From contig PQCO01000210.1 in assembly GCA_003062345.1 (NCBI GenBank), positions 1-21,321 on the forward strand: 21,321 nucleotides of DNA, read 5' to 3'. The stretch is from Sedimenticola_A endophacoides. GTDB taxonomy: Bacteria; Pseudomonadota; Gammaproteobacteria; Chromatiales; Chromatiaceae. The notes below the pieces were generated by a model. That model saw only the letters and a program-made list of their open reading frames with translations, ran no database searches and was not told where the DNA came from. Positions 6,722-14,957 of the stretch are shown piece by piece (position 1 is the first letter of the stretch; every line of letters begins with the position of its first letter). A program made the translations under genes and the position numbers.

Positions 6722-8517
6722 CTCTCTTCTCCCGTGCGCAGATGCTGCGCGATACTGGCGGCCACCCGGTGGCCGTCGGCCACCGCGCTGACCACGTCGG
6801 GGCCGCGCACGCAGTCGCCAGCGGACCATAGCCAGGGCTCGGAGGTGCGGCCTTCGGCATCGACCCTGAGGCGCCCGCGCTCCCACTCCAGCCGTTCGCT
6901 CAGCGCCTCGCCCAGCAGTGCGGTGTCGGCGAACTGGCCGATCGCCTCGATCACCGCGTCGGCCGGATGGAGTTGCTCGTCGCCGGGGTCGTAGCGCGGG
7001 GCGAAGTTGTGCTCCTGGTCGAAGATGGAGAGTACCCGCCAGCTCCTGAGTCCGGTCAGCCGGCCCTCTTCGTCCAGTTCGCAGCCCTGGGGGCCACGGC
7101 TGTCGAGGATCACGATCCCCTCCTCGCGGGCCTCGCGGATCTCCTCCGGGTCGGCCATGAAGTGGTCCAGGTCCTCCAGCGCGGTGAGGGTGACATCCAC
7201 GGCGCCGTGGGCCTGGCGTTGCAGCCGGGCCAGGGAGCGGGCGATATCCATGGCGACGTTGCCGCCGCCGATGACCACGGCGCGGCGCGGGGGCGGGAAG
7301 GAGTCGCCGGCGCTGATTCGGCGCAGCAGGTCGACGGCGCGCAACACCTGCGGATGATCGGAGTTGGGGATGCGGGTGCGCCGCCCCTGCTGCAGCCCGA
7401 TGGCCAGCAGCACCGCGTCGAACCCTTCGCGCAGCTGCTCCATGGTCCGCTCTTCGCCGATGCGGCAGTTGTAGTGGATCTCCACCCCCATGGAGAGGAT
7501 CACCTCGATATCGCGGTCCAGTGCGGCGTGGGGGAGGCGGTAGGCGGGTATCCCGTAGCGGGTCATGCCGCCGGCCGCCGGGTTGGCCTCGAACAGGGTC
7601 ACGGCATGGCCCAGGCGCGCCAGGTCGAAGGCGGCGGTCAGCCCGGCGGGTCCGGCGCCGACGATGGCCACCCGCCGCCCGCTGGCCGGGCCCGGTCCGC
7701 CGATGATCTGGCGGTAGCGTTCGGGTGGTACCTGGTCGGTGATGTGGCGCTTGAGCCAGCGGATGGCGATCGGATCGCCCTGGTGGCGGGCGGCGCAGGT
7801 ACCCTCGCAGCGGTGGGTGCAGACCCGGCCGCAGACCTGGGACAGGGGGTTGGTCTCGTAGAGCAGGCGCAGGCCGCGCTCGTAGTCGCCGTCGCGCACC
7901 GCGGCGATGTAGTCGGGGATCGCCATATGGGTGGGGCAGGTGGCGACGCAGAGGCCGCAGGCGACGCAGCGGTCGGCCTCGGCGCGGGCCGCCTCCACCG
8001 GGTAGCCCTGGACGATCTCGGCGAAGGAGTCGATGCGCCGCGGTGGGTCGAGCTCCTCCATCTCCAGGCGTCGCGCGGGGCTCAGCCGGTGGTGTTCGGG
8101 GCGGTGGTAGCCGAGGGGGGCGCCATCCCACGGCTTGGGGTCCACCCCGGGGGTGAAGCGAAAGGCGTCGGGGTCGTGCTCCACCCACTTGTATTCGTTG
8201 GACATGCTCAGCGAGCCGGTCATGCAGATATCCACGCACAGGGCGCACCAGCAGCAGCGTCCGTAGTCGATGCGCGGGCGCAGCCCGGAATCGCCGGGCC
8301 GGGTCGCAAACCCCTCCGCAGGCAGCATGTCGATGGCGCCGTTCTGGCAGATCGCCTCGCAGGTGCCGCAGCCGATGCATTGCTCCACTGCATTCTGGTG
8401 GAAGCCCCGATAGCGGGGCGCGCCCGGGCGCTCGGTGAGTGGATCGCGGATCGTCACCGGGTCGCGGAACAGGTTCTTCCAGGCGCGAAAGGGTGACAGG
8501 AGGTCGCGTACACTCAT
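6718..8517 (-). CDS. NuoI-like ferredoxin fused to GltD/NfnL-type FAD-NAD(P) oxidoreductase
   Basis: A 599-residue cytoplasmic iron-sulfur flavoprotein. The N-terminal part is a NuoI/MbhN-like ferredoxin with two CxxCxxCxxxC motifs (Cys47-57 and Cys88-98). A linker leads to a GltD-type domain with a further CxxCxxCxxxCP motif (184-194) and the family's CGRVCTHRCEGTC group (229-241). FAD-binding VGAGPAG is at 286-292, NAD(P)-binding GGGNVAMD at 417-424, and a C-terminal GDCVRGPDVVSAVADG closes the FAD site. The arginine pair that binds the 2'-phosphate of NADPH in GltD is not obvious, so NADH is possible (inference). Four 4Fe-4S clusters are predicted. The ATG at 8517 overlaps the stop of the NuoD-like gene (ATGA). 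It probably replaces NuoEFG as electron entry to the complex. DsrL has similar parts but carries its ferredoxin at the C-terminus. Confidence 0.85.
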   Translation of the reverse strand: MSVRDLLSPFRAWKNLFRDPVTIRDPLTERPGAPRYRGFHQNAVEQCIGCGTCEAICQNGAIDMLPAEGFATRPGDSGLRPRIDYGRCCWCALCVDICMTGSLSMSNEYKWVEHDPDAFRFTPGVDPKPWDGAPLGYHRPEHHRLSPARRLEMEELDPPRRIDSFAEIVQGYPVEAARAEADRCVACGLCVATCPTHMAIPDYIAAVRDGDYERGLRLLYETNPLSQVCGRVCTHRCEGTCAARHQGDPIAIRWLKRHITDQVPPERYRQIIGGPGPASGRRVAIVGAGPAGLTAAFDLARLGHAVTLFEANPAAGGMTRYGIPAYRLPHAALDRDIEVILSMGVEIHYNCRIGEERTMEQLREGFDAVLLAIGLQQGRRTRIPNSDHPQVLRAVDLLRRISAGDSFPPPRRAVVIGGGNVAMDIARSLARLQRQAHGAVDVTLTALEDLDHFMADPEEIREAREEGIVILDSRGPQGCELDEEGRLTGLRSWRVLSIFDQEHNFAPRYDPGDEQLHPADAVIEAIGQFADTALLGEALSERLEWERGRLRVDAEGRTSEPWLWSAGDCVRGPDVVSAVADGHRVAASIAQHLRTGEER

Positions 8518-9689
8518 CGCTCGATCTCGGGGGGGTAGGTGTGCAGGGAGACCATCAGGGCGGCCACGTCGGCGATATTGACGTTGACGATCAGCCGCTC
8601 CAGCAGGGCCACGGCGTGGGTGTAGGAGGGACCGCGCACATTCACCCGACGCGGGTAGCCGCTGCCGTCGCTGACCAAGTAGTAGCCGTACTCTCCGCGT
8701 GAGCACTCGCCCCGGATATAGGTCTCGCCGCGCGGGATCTTCCAGTGCAGCACGTTCGGCAGCGCAGTCATCACCGCCCCGCTGCCCGGCATCCCGGCCA
8801 GGATCTGGCGGATCAGATCAATTGAAAGCAGCAGGTCGCGGCGGCGCACGTCGGCACGGGCATGGACATCGGACGCCTGTGCCACCACCGGCTCGAACGC
8901 CAGGCGCGGATAGACCAGATAGGGATGGTCGCGGCGCACATCCTTGGCCACCCCGGCGGCCCGGGCGGTGGGCCCGGTGACGCCGTAGGCGTCGAGCAGC
9001 GCCGGATCGATGTGTCCGAGGCCGATGGCACGGCGCTTGAGCACGGCGTTGTCGAACATCACTTCGCGCACCTCTTCCAGAATCTCCTCGATCTCGCGCA
9101 GGGTCTGTTCCATGCGTCGCCCGAACCCTTCGGGCAGGTCGTCTCGCACCCCGCCGGGGAGGATGAACATGTGGTAGATGCGGGCCCCGGTCAGCTCCTC
9201 GAAGCGGTCCAGCATCAGGTCGCGGGCATAGGTGGTCCACTGGCCGATGACCGCCTGGCCGAAGGCCCCGGCCTGGCCGCCGAGGTACATCAGATAGCTG
9301 TTGACCCGGCCCATCTCCAGGATCAGGGTGCGGATCCACTGGGCCCGCTCCGGTACCTCGATCCCGGCCAGCTCCTCCACCGCCGCAGCGTAGCAGTACT
9401 CGTTGAAGTCGGGCTCGGGCACGCAGATGCGGCAGACGATCGGGAAGCACTGGATGAAGGTGCGCCGCTCCATCAGTTTCTCGAAGCCGCGGTGCAGGTA
9501 GCCGACATGGGTGCGCCCGGCGACCACCTCGTCGCCGCACACGGTCAGCTCCAGTGACATGTTGCCGGTGATGCCGGGGTGCTGCGGTCCCTGCCACAGC
9601 TTCAGGTATTTACCCGAGCGCAGGTCGATGTCGAGGCTGCCGTCGGGCCTGGGTTGCGGATACTGGCTGCGGTCCGGTTGATAGGCCAT
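8514..9689 (-). CDS. NuoD/group 4 hydrogenase large-subunit-like protein (MbhL/MbxL type)
   Basis: A 391-residue homologue of the 49-kDa subunit of complex I and the large subunit of membrane NiFe hydrogenases. It has GPQHPGITGN (residues 34-43, His37 conserved), HVGYLHRGFEKLMERRT (61-77) and, directly after, VCRIC with Cys86 and Cys89. That is the position of the N-terminal NiFe-binding CxxC; complex I has no cysteines there. The C-terminal DPCxxC of hydrogenases is absent: the chain ends HTYPPEIER. The complex I quinone-site tyrosine next to this region also seems missing. This half-kept pattern is what I recall of the archaeal MBS (Mbx) complex, which reduces polysulfide rather than protons. 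The ATG at 9689 follows AAGGGGAGTGAG and lies one base after the NuoC-like stop. The long open frame upstream of it overlaps that gene and is not coding. Confidence 0.9.
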   Translation of the reverse strand: MAYQPDRSQYPQPRPDGSLDIDLRSGKYLKLWQGPQHPGITGNMSLELTVCGDEVVAGRTHVGYLHRGFEKLMERRTFIQCFPIVCRICVPEPDFNEYCYAAAVEELAGIEVPERAQWIRTLILEMGRVNSYLMYLGGQAGAFGQAVIGQWTTYARDLMLDRFEELTGARIYHMFILPGGVRDDLPEGFGRRMEQTLREIEEILEEVREVMFDNAVLKRRAIGLGHIDPALLDAYGVTGPTARAAGVAKDVRRDHPYLVYPRLAFEPVVAQASDVHARADVRRRDLLLSIDLIRQILAGMPGSGAVMTALPNVLHWKIPRGETYIRGECSRGEYGYYLVSDGSGYPRRVNVRGPSYTHAVALLERLIVNVNIADVAALMVSLHTYPPEIER

Positions 9690-9690
9690 C

Positions 9691-10221
9691 TCACTCCCCT
9701 TCCGGGTGGAGCCGGTCGCGCATGTGCCGCGCGGGGTCCAGGGTGGCGCGCCCCGGCCGCTGGTTGAAGTTCTCCTCGGCGAACTTGAGGGTGTCGAAAT
9801 CCCGGCGGTAGGGGGGGATGTCACGCCAACCTTCGAGGATGAACGGCTCATCCACCCCCGGGCTGGCGGGGAAGTCGATGCCGAACATCTCGCGCAGCTC
9901 CCGCTGGTAGGTGGCGGCGGTGGGCCAGAGATCGTGGATGCTCTCCATGCTCGCCCCCTCGCGGGGCAGCATTACCCGCAGGCCGAGGTCGCGGGCACCG
10001 GCGCGGTCGTTGAGCAGGTAGGTGAGCTGGAAGCACCCCTCCTCGATCCAGTCCACCGCCGTCAACAGCACCAAGTGGGTAAACCCGTGGCGGTGGCGCA
10101 GCTCCAGCAGCAGCGGGCGCAGATGCTCCCGGCCCAGGGTGATGAAGGCGAGATCGGGCCGCTGCACGGTCAGCTCGCCGAGGGGGAAGATGGCCTTCAG
10201 TCTTTCATGGAGTTCGTGCAT
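9691..10221 (-). CDS. NuoC-like subunit (30-kDa subunit family)
   Basis: A 176-residue cytoplasmic protein of the NuoC/HycE N-terminal/MbhK family. The typical features are THLVLLTAVDWIEE near residue 47, ESIHDLWPTAATYQRELREMFGI-like residues near 92-115 (the conserved ExxxxDxFGI region) and an EGWRDIPPYRRDF tail near residue 130. It packs against the NuoD-like subunit in complex I-type enzymes and carries no cofactor. The ATG at 10221 is preceded by a GAAG-type site. A 63-nt gap separates it from the NuoB-like gene upstream, the widest gap in this operon; I see no promoter or gene in it. Confidence 0.88.
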   Translation of the reverse strand: MHELHERLKAIFPLGELTVQRPDLAFITLGREHLRPLLLELRHRHGFTHLVLLTAVDWIEEGCFQLTYLLNDRAGARDLGLRVMLPREGASMESIHDLWPTAATYQRELREMFGIDFPASPGVDEPFILEGWRDIPPYRRDFDTLKFAEENFNQRPGRATLDPARHMRDRLHPEGE

Positions 10222-10284
10222 CGCTTCAGATCGTCCTCGCTTGCCTCGGGTCGTGCGCTTCGCCGCCGCTGTCGTGGGGTGTGC

Positions 10285-10926
10285 TCACCAGTTGTAGTCC
10301 GGCATGTCCCAGTCGTGGATCACCCGTTTCTGGTTCGCCTTGTACCACTCGAACTGCTCGGCGTAGCGGTTGGCCCCCTCCGCCTGCCCGGCGCGGATCA
10401 ACCGTTTCAGCTCCTGAAAGCCCGCAAGCAGTGCCTCGGGGCGCGGCATGCAGCCGGTGATGTAGAGGTCCACCGGCAGGTAGTCGTCGAGGCGCTTGAT
10501 GGTGTTGTAGGAGTCCCAGTACATGCCGCCGTTGATGGTGCACGAGCCGAGCCCGACCACGTACTTGGGGTTCTGCATCTGCTCATAGGAGCGGATCGCG
10601 CGCTTCAGTGTCTTCACCGACAGGTAGCCGGAGATCACGAACAGGTTGGCCTGGCGCGGCGTCGGCCGCCACTGGATGCCGTAGCGGTAGGCGTCGAAGC
10701 GCGGGGTCATCAGCGGGCGCATCTCGATGGCGCCGCAGCCGGTGCCGAAGCCGAGGATCCAGATCGACTCGGCGCGCGCCCAGTTGAACAGCTCCTCGAC
10801 GATCTTGATGTAGGCCGGCGGCATCACCGTGGGCGCGGACTGACAGTAGTAGTCGCGCAGCGGGTCGACCTCGAACTCGACCCCATCCGGGCCCTTCACG
10901 ACACGTTTTTCAAGCTCTTCTTTCAT
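10285..10926 (-). CDS. NuoB-like iron-sulfur subunit (MbhJ type)
   Basis: A 213-residue homologue of NuoB, the subunit that holds the last cluster (N2) of complex I next to the substrate site. Cysteines are at positions 64 (GTGCGAIE), 129 (GLGSCTINGG) and 159 (TGCMPRPEAL). Complex I has a tandem Cys pair before the AIE residues; here the second is Gly65, so one N2 ligand is changed. Cys28 lies near the N-terminus and is not at a known ligand position. The C-terminal extension after residue 180, rich in charged and aromatic residues, is longer than I expect of NuoB. It starts three nucleotides after the NuoH-like stop. It probably passes electrons from the ferredoxin domains to the NuoD-like subunit. 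Confidence 0.9.
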   Translation of the reverse strand: MKEELEKRVVKGPDGVEFEVDPLRDYYCQSAPTVMPPAYIKIVEELFNWARAESIWILGFGTGCGAIEMRPLMTPRFDAYRYGIQWRPTPRQANLFVISGYLSVKTLKRAIRSYEQMQNPKYVVGLGSCTINGGMYWDSYNTIKRLDDYLPVDLYITGCMPRPEALLAGFQELKRLIRAGQAEGANRYAEQFEWYKANQKRVIHDWDMPDYNW

Positions 10927-10929
10927 CGT

Positions 10930-11835
10930 TCACACCAGCAGGATGGCGACCACCCCCAGCGGTAGCGCCCAGACCAGGAACCAGCGCACCGACTGCTCGA
11001 CGCGAAAGCGCGGAAACACCACGCCCACCAGGACCGAAACCATATAGATCAGAAACACCTTGACGCAGAACAGCGGCCAACTCGTGGCGCCGCCGAAAAA
11101 GAGATTCATGTAGACCACCACCTTGGCGATGGGAAAGATCGCGCGGTTGGTCTGCATCAGGGCCAGGTAGGAGGAGTGGTATTCGGTCGGCGGACCGATC
11201 GGGATCTCCTGGGGGGCGATCACCACATCGAACGGCGGGCGCATCATGGAGCCGAGGAAGGAGAGCATGGCGGCAGCCACGGCGAAGGGGTTGGTGAACA
11301 GGGTCCAGTTGAGCATTCCGCCCTGCTGGGCGGCGACGATCTCGCTCACCGAAAGGGTCTGGTACTGCAGGGCCACGGAGAACACCGCCAGGGCGAACGG
11401 CAGCTCGGCGGCGGTCACCTGGGAGAGGCCGCGGCTGATCCCGATGGCGGCATGCGGATGGCCGCTCTCGCCTGCCCCGAGGGCCATGCCGAGGGTGCCG
11501 AAGAAGACGAAGTAGAGGGCCAGGATCAGGTCGCCCGCGAAGGAGAGGTTGGCGAACATCAGTGAGCCGTGGATGGTGGGCACGAACAGCAGCAGGCCGA
11601 CCCCGCCGGAGAGACGGAACACCGGACCCAGATAGTACATGGCGCCGTGGGTGATGGAGCTGCGCAGGCCGTAGTTCTTGATCAGGTCGATGTAGTTCTG
11701 CCAGATCGGGATGCCGTGGCGGCGCCCGACCCGGGCGGCGATCTTGGCGATCAGGGCGTTGAGCAGCAGTCCGTAGTTGAAGACGATGAACAGCGTCAGC
11801 AGCGCATACGGGATGCGGATCCAATCGAAGTCCAT
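10930..11835 (-). CDS. NuoH-like membrane subunit (MbhM type)
   Basis: A 301-residue integral membrane protein with about eight hydrophobic helices. It belongs to the NuoH/HycD/MbhM family, which anchors the hydrophilic arm and links it to the ion-pumping arm. Family landmarks are the second-loop motif GPPTEYHSSYLAL after RPPFDVVIAPQEIP around residues 200-228 (equivalent to the RxPFDxxE...GxxxEY of complex I) and the first-loop residues HGIPIWQNYIDLIKNYG near 40. The ATG at 11835 lies two bases after the stop of the double antiporter gene. It is the junction between membrane and peripheral subunits in this operon, as in archaeal MBH/MBS clusters. Confidence 0.9.
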   Translation of the reverse strand: MDFDWIRIPYALLTLFIVFNYGLLLNALIAKIAARVGRRHGIPIWQNYIDLIKNYGLRSSITHGAMYYLGPVFRLSGGVGLLLFVPTIHGSLMFANLSFAGDLILALYFVFFGTLGMALGAGESGHPHAAIGISRGLSQVTAAELPFALAVFSVALQYQTLSVSEIVAAQQGGMLNWTLFTNPFAVAAAMLSFLGSMMRPPFDVVIAPQEIPIGPPTEYHSSYLALMQTNRAIFPIAKVVVYMNLFFGGATSWPLFCVKVFLIYMVSVLVGVVFPRFRVEQSVRWFLVWALPLGVVAILLV

Positions 11836-11837
11836 CG

Positions 11838-14800
11838 CTAGAGCCCCATCCGCAGCAGGTAGACGCCGACCACGAAGGCCAGCAGGTGGATCACGTAGGT
11901 CTGGCCGTCGCCGCTGTAGTGGCGGCGCAGCAGCCCGGCGCCGGCATGCAGCAGGTCGGTCAGTGCCGCCCAGAAGCGGGTCGCTAGCGGTTGGGTGAAA
12001 AAGCCCAGCGCCTTGCGGTAGGGGGCGAAGAAGTTCCAGGCGAAATGGGTCGTCTCCGGGCGGTATGGGCGCTCGGCGGCGAACACGATATTGAACTGCC
12101 CGACGCGCTGCGCCCGGCGGTTGACCAGCAGCAGCCAGGCGAACAGGCTGGCGAAGATCACCCCCACGATCAGCATGATGGTCACCGGGCTCCAGTAGCC
12201 GAAAGCGCTGGTGATGGTCAGCCCCTCCCAGTCGAGTCCCCCCCCCGGCACCAGGCCCCCGATGTAGGCGTCCACATGGCGCAGGGCCAGGCCGGGGACC
12301 AGGGCGAAACCGAGCAGCAGGGCGACCTGGATCATCTGCGGCAGGATGATCCAGAATGGTGCCTCGCGCACCCGCCGGTGCTCATCCTTGAGCTGACCGA
12401 GGAAGATGGTATGGATCAGGCGGAACAGATAGAGAAAGGCGATCGGCCCGGCCAGGAACAGGATCACCAGCGGCAGCCGGTGCGGCCCCTCCATGATCGC
12501 GTTATAGAAGATCCAGCGTCCGCCGAAGCCCGACAGCGGCGGCACCCCGGAGATGGCGATGATGCCGATCAGCACGGCGATGAAGGAGAGGGGCATCAGG
12601 GTGATCAGCCCGCCCATGCGGTACATATCGCGAGTGCCGGTGCGCTTGGCGATGCCGCCCACCGAGAGGAACAGCATCGACTTGTAGATGAAGTGGTTGA
12701 TGACGAACATCAGCGCCATCAGCCAGCCGAGGTGATTCATCAGCGCCAGGCCGAACAGAGCGTAGCCCATCTGGCCGATGGAGGAGTAGGCGAGCAGGCG
12801 TTTGGCGTCCTCCTGGAAGATCGCCATCAGGTTGCCGAGCAGGGCCGAGAGGGCGCCGATCCAGAGCATCGCGTGGGTCAGATCGATACCGTGGAGCTGT
12901 TGGCTCCCCATCTGCGTCAATAGCACGAACAGGCCGTACAGGCCCGCCTTGAGGAGAATCCCCGAGACCATCGGTGAGACATCGGTCTCCGCCTCGGCGT
13001 GGGCGCCGGGCAGCCAGATGTGCAGGCCGATGGCGGCGGTCTTGGTCATGAACCCGACCGCCAGCAGCAGGAACACCCAGGGGGCGAGGGCGGTCGGTGC
13101 GTCGCCCAGGGCGCTCAGCGGCAGTTGCGTCTGGCCCTGGGCGGCGAGGGTGAAGCCGGCCAGGATCAGAAAGGCGCCGCCGAGGGAGAAGACGATATAG
13201 GAGAGGGCGTGGGCCTGGGAGCGGCGGCCGCGCAGGATCAGAAAGTAGGAGCCGATGGTGAGCGACTCCCAGGCGGCGAAGAAGCCGAAGCTGTCGTTTG
13301 CCTCGATCAGCATGATCAGACCCGCGAACATCAGCATCGCCGAGGGGTAGAAGCCGATCCGCCTGCCCCCGTTCTGATAGCTGGCGAGAAGGATCAGGGC
13401 CCCACCCGGGAGGATGACGGCGGCGAAGATCAGCTGCAGGGGGTCGTAGCCGGGGTAGGCGTGGAGGAACCAGCCGAGCATGCCGGCGATGGCCAGGCTG
13501 TTTTTGACCCGGGCCGGCAGCCAATCCAGGGGCAGGAAGGCGAGGGCGAACAGCAGTGGCAGGGCGTGCAGCAGGTTGCCCAGGCCCGAGAGTTCACCCC
13601 ACAGATAGCCCGCCGCCCAGCCGCCCGCCAGGGCGGCATGGACGGCCACCATCTTCTGGGGCGCGCGGGCGGGCCCCTGCTCTGGGGGCGTGCCCTTGAC
13701 GGCGTGACCGAACCAGCGCAGCAGATAACCCGCCTCCAGCAGCGCCCCGAACAGGATCAGCGCCAGCAGGGCGATATGCCCCCCCGCGGCCAGCCGGTGC
13801 GCCAGCTCCCACTTGGCATAGAAGCCGGGGAACGGCGGCAGGCCGATCAGCAGGGCGATGAAGCTGGCGAAGGCGAAGAGCAGCAGTGGCCGCCGGCGCA
13901 GGGCGGCCCAGGCCGTCAGATCGCGCCCCTCGATCAGGCCGGAGAGCCAGAACAGCCCCGCCTTGGCCAGGGCGTGGGCCAGCAGGATGCCGCCTGCGAC
14001 GAACAGATAGGCCTCGCCCAGGAGATCGCGCTGGCCGACCACCACCACCAGCAGGCCGAGCTGGGCCACCGAGGAGTAGCCGAGCAGGCGCCGGTCGTTA
14101 TCCTGTGCCAGGGCGAACAGGTTGGCGCCGATGAAGCTGACGCAGCCGATGGCGGTGGCCACCGGCAGCCACGCCGTGCCCCCGGCCAGCAGCTTGTCCA
14201 GGGCGAACAGGGCCGCCGTGCCCGCGGCGGCGGAGACCAGGGCGGAGAAGGCGGGGTGGGCCGACTCGTAGATGTCGAGGGCCCAGCCGTTGGCCGGGAA
14301 CAGCTTCAGCTCCGCGACGACGGCGATGAACACCAGGAAGAAGGCGAGGGTGCCGCCGGGCAGCCGCTCCAGGGAGATGGCGGCCAGCTCGTCGATATTC
14401 AGGGTGGCGCCCGCGTGGTAGATGAAGATCAGGCCGGTCAGCAGCAGAATCGAGATCAGTTGGGCGGCGATCAGGTACTTGAAGCCCGCCCCCAGGGCGC
14501 GGGGATCGCTGGAGAGCAGCACCAGCCCGCCGGTGGCGATCACCGTCAGCTCCAGGAACACGAACAGGTTGAACAGATCGCGGGTTAGGATCAGGCCGCT
14601 CAGGGCCATGGCGAAGATCAACAGCACGGCCATCGCCCGCCGACCCTGCTTGAGCAGGGTGTCGCGCAGATAGAGGGCGGCAAACAGGGCGCTGAGGCTG
14701 ACCAGCAGCAGCCCCGCCGATTCGGCCAGGGCGATCCGCAGGGCGATGGCGAAGGGCGGCGGCGCGCCGGCGGTGTGGATCTCGCGCGGGTCGGCGCCGG

Positions 14801-14957
14801 CGGCGAACTCCAGCAGCCAGGCGGCGGAGATGGCGCTGCCTACGGCCAGGGCCGCCAGGGTCAGAGCGTAGGCAGCGCCGCGCCAGTGCCCGGGCAGCAG
14901 GCCGAGCAGGAAAGCCGTCCCCAGGGGGATGGCGATGAGCAGGATCGCATCTACCAC
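11838..14957 (-). CDS. Double MrpD/NuoL-type antiporter subunit (two modules in one chain)
   Basis: A single uninterrupted 1039-residue membrane protein made of two proton-conducting antiporter-like modules. Module 1 (about 1-420) has Glu136 (FVFLELT), Lys218 (AELKLFPANGW) and Lys332 (LAHALAKAG). Module 2 (about 500-1039) has Glu564 (AAWESLT), Lys639 (MTKTAAIGLHIWLPGAHAEA), Lys670 and Lys759 (NHFIYKSM). These are the transport residues of NuoL/M/N and MrpA/D proteins. Residues 420-500 join the modules and contain extra hydrophobic segments. The end (950-1039) resembles the tails of HyfB/NuoL-type proteins and finishes in a membrane helix. The start is a GTG at 14957 with GGGAG five bases upstream; it overlaps the mrpC stop. 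In archaeal MBS these modules are separate proteins (H and H'). An internal restart cannot be excluded, but no stop separates the modules. Confidence 0.88.
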   Translation of the reverse strand: MVDAILLIAIPLGTAFLLGLLPGHWRGAAYALTLAALAVGSAISAAWLLEFAAGADPREIHTAGAPPPFAIALRIALAESAGLLLVSLSALFAALYLRDTLLKQGRRAMAVLLIFAMALSGLILTRDLFNLFVFLELTVIATGGLVLLSSDPRALGAGFKYLIAAQLISILLLTGLIFIYHAGATLNIDELAAISLERLPGGTLAFFLVFIAVVAELKLFPANGWALDIYESAHPAFSALVSAAAGTAALFALDKLLAGGTAWLPVATAIGCVSFIGANLFALAQDNDRRLLGYSSVAQLGLLVVVVGQRDLLGEAYLFVAGGILLAHALAKAGLFWLSGLIEGRDLTAWAALRRRPLLLFAFASFIALLIGLPPFPGFYAKWELAHRLAAGGHIALLALILFGALLEAGYLLRWFGHAVKGTPPEQGPARAPQKMVAVHAALAGGWAAGYLWGELSGLGNLLHALPLLFALAFLPLDWLPARVKNSLAIAGMLGWFLHAYPGYDPLQLIFAAVILPGGALILLASYQNGGRRIGFYPSAMLMFAGLIMLIEANDSFGFFAAWESLTIGSYFLILRGRRSQAHALSYIVFSLGGAFLILAGFTLAAQGQTQLPLSALGDAPTALAPWVFLLLAVGFMTKTAAIGLHIWLPGAHAEAETDVSPMVSGILLKAGLYGLFVLLTQMGSQQLHGIDLTHAMLWIGALSALLGNLMAIFQEDAKRLLAYSSIGQMGYALFGLALMNHLGWLMALMFVINHFIYKSMLFLSVGGIAKRTGTRDMYRMGGLITLMPLSFIAVLIGIIAISGVPPLSGFGGRWIFYNAIMEGPHRLPLVILFLAGPIAFLYLFRLIHTIFLGQLKDEHRRVREAPFWIILPQMIQVALLLGFALVPGLALRHVDAYIGGLVPGGGLDWEGLTITSAFGYWSPVTIMLIVGVIFASLFAWLLLVNRRAQRVGQFNIVFAAERPYRPETTHFAWNFFAPYRKALGFFTQPLATRFWAALTDLLHAGAGLLRRHYSGDGQTYVIHLLAFVVGVYLLRMGL

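Noticed and set aside
6967..8496. A 509-codon plus-strand frame opposite the NuoI-GltD gene
   Set aside because: Antisense shadow; the minus strand has complete cofactor motifs and overlapping start/stop signals with both neighbours.
8514..10926. NiFe hydrogenase small and large subunits
   Set aside because: The large-subunit homologue lacks the C-terminal CxxC ligands and no maturation genes are present, so hydrogen chemistry is unlikely.
12999..14588. A 529-codon plus-strand frame opposite the antiporter gene
   Set aside because: Gln/Gly/Glu-rich product typical of the complement of membrane-protein codons; no family resemblance.
11838..14957. DAB-type inorganic carbon transporter, suggested by the NuoL-like domains plus a carbonic-anhydrase-like gene
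   Set aside because: There is no DabA (PF10070-like) protein, and the antiporter modules sit within a full Mrp/Nuo-type operon.
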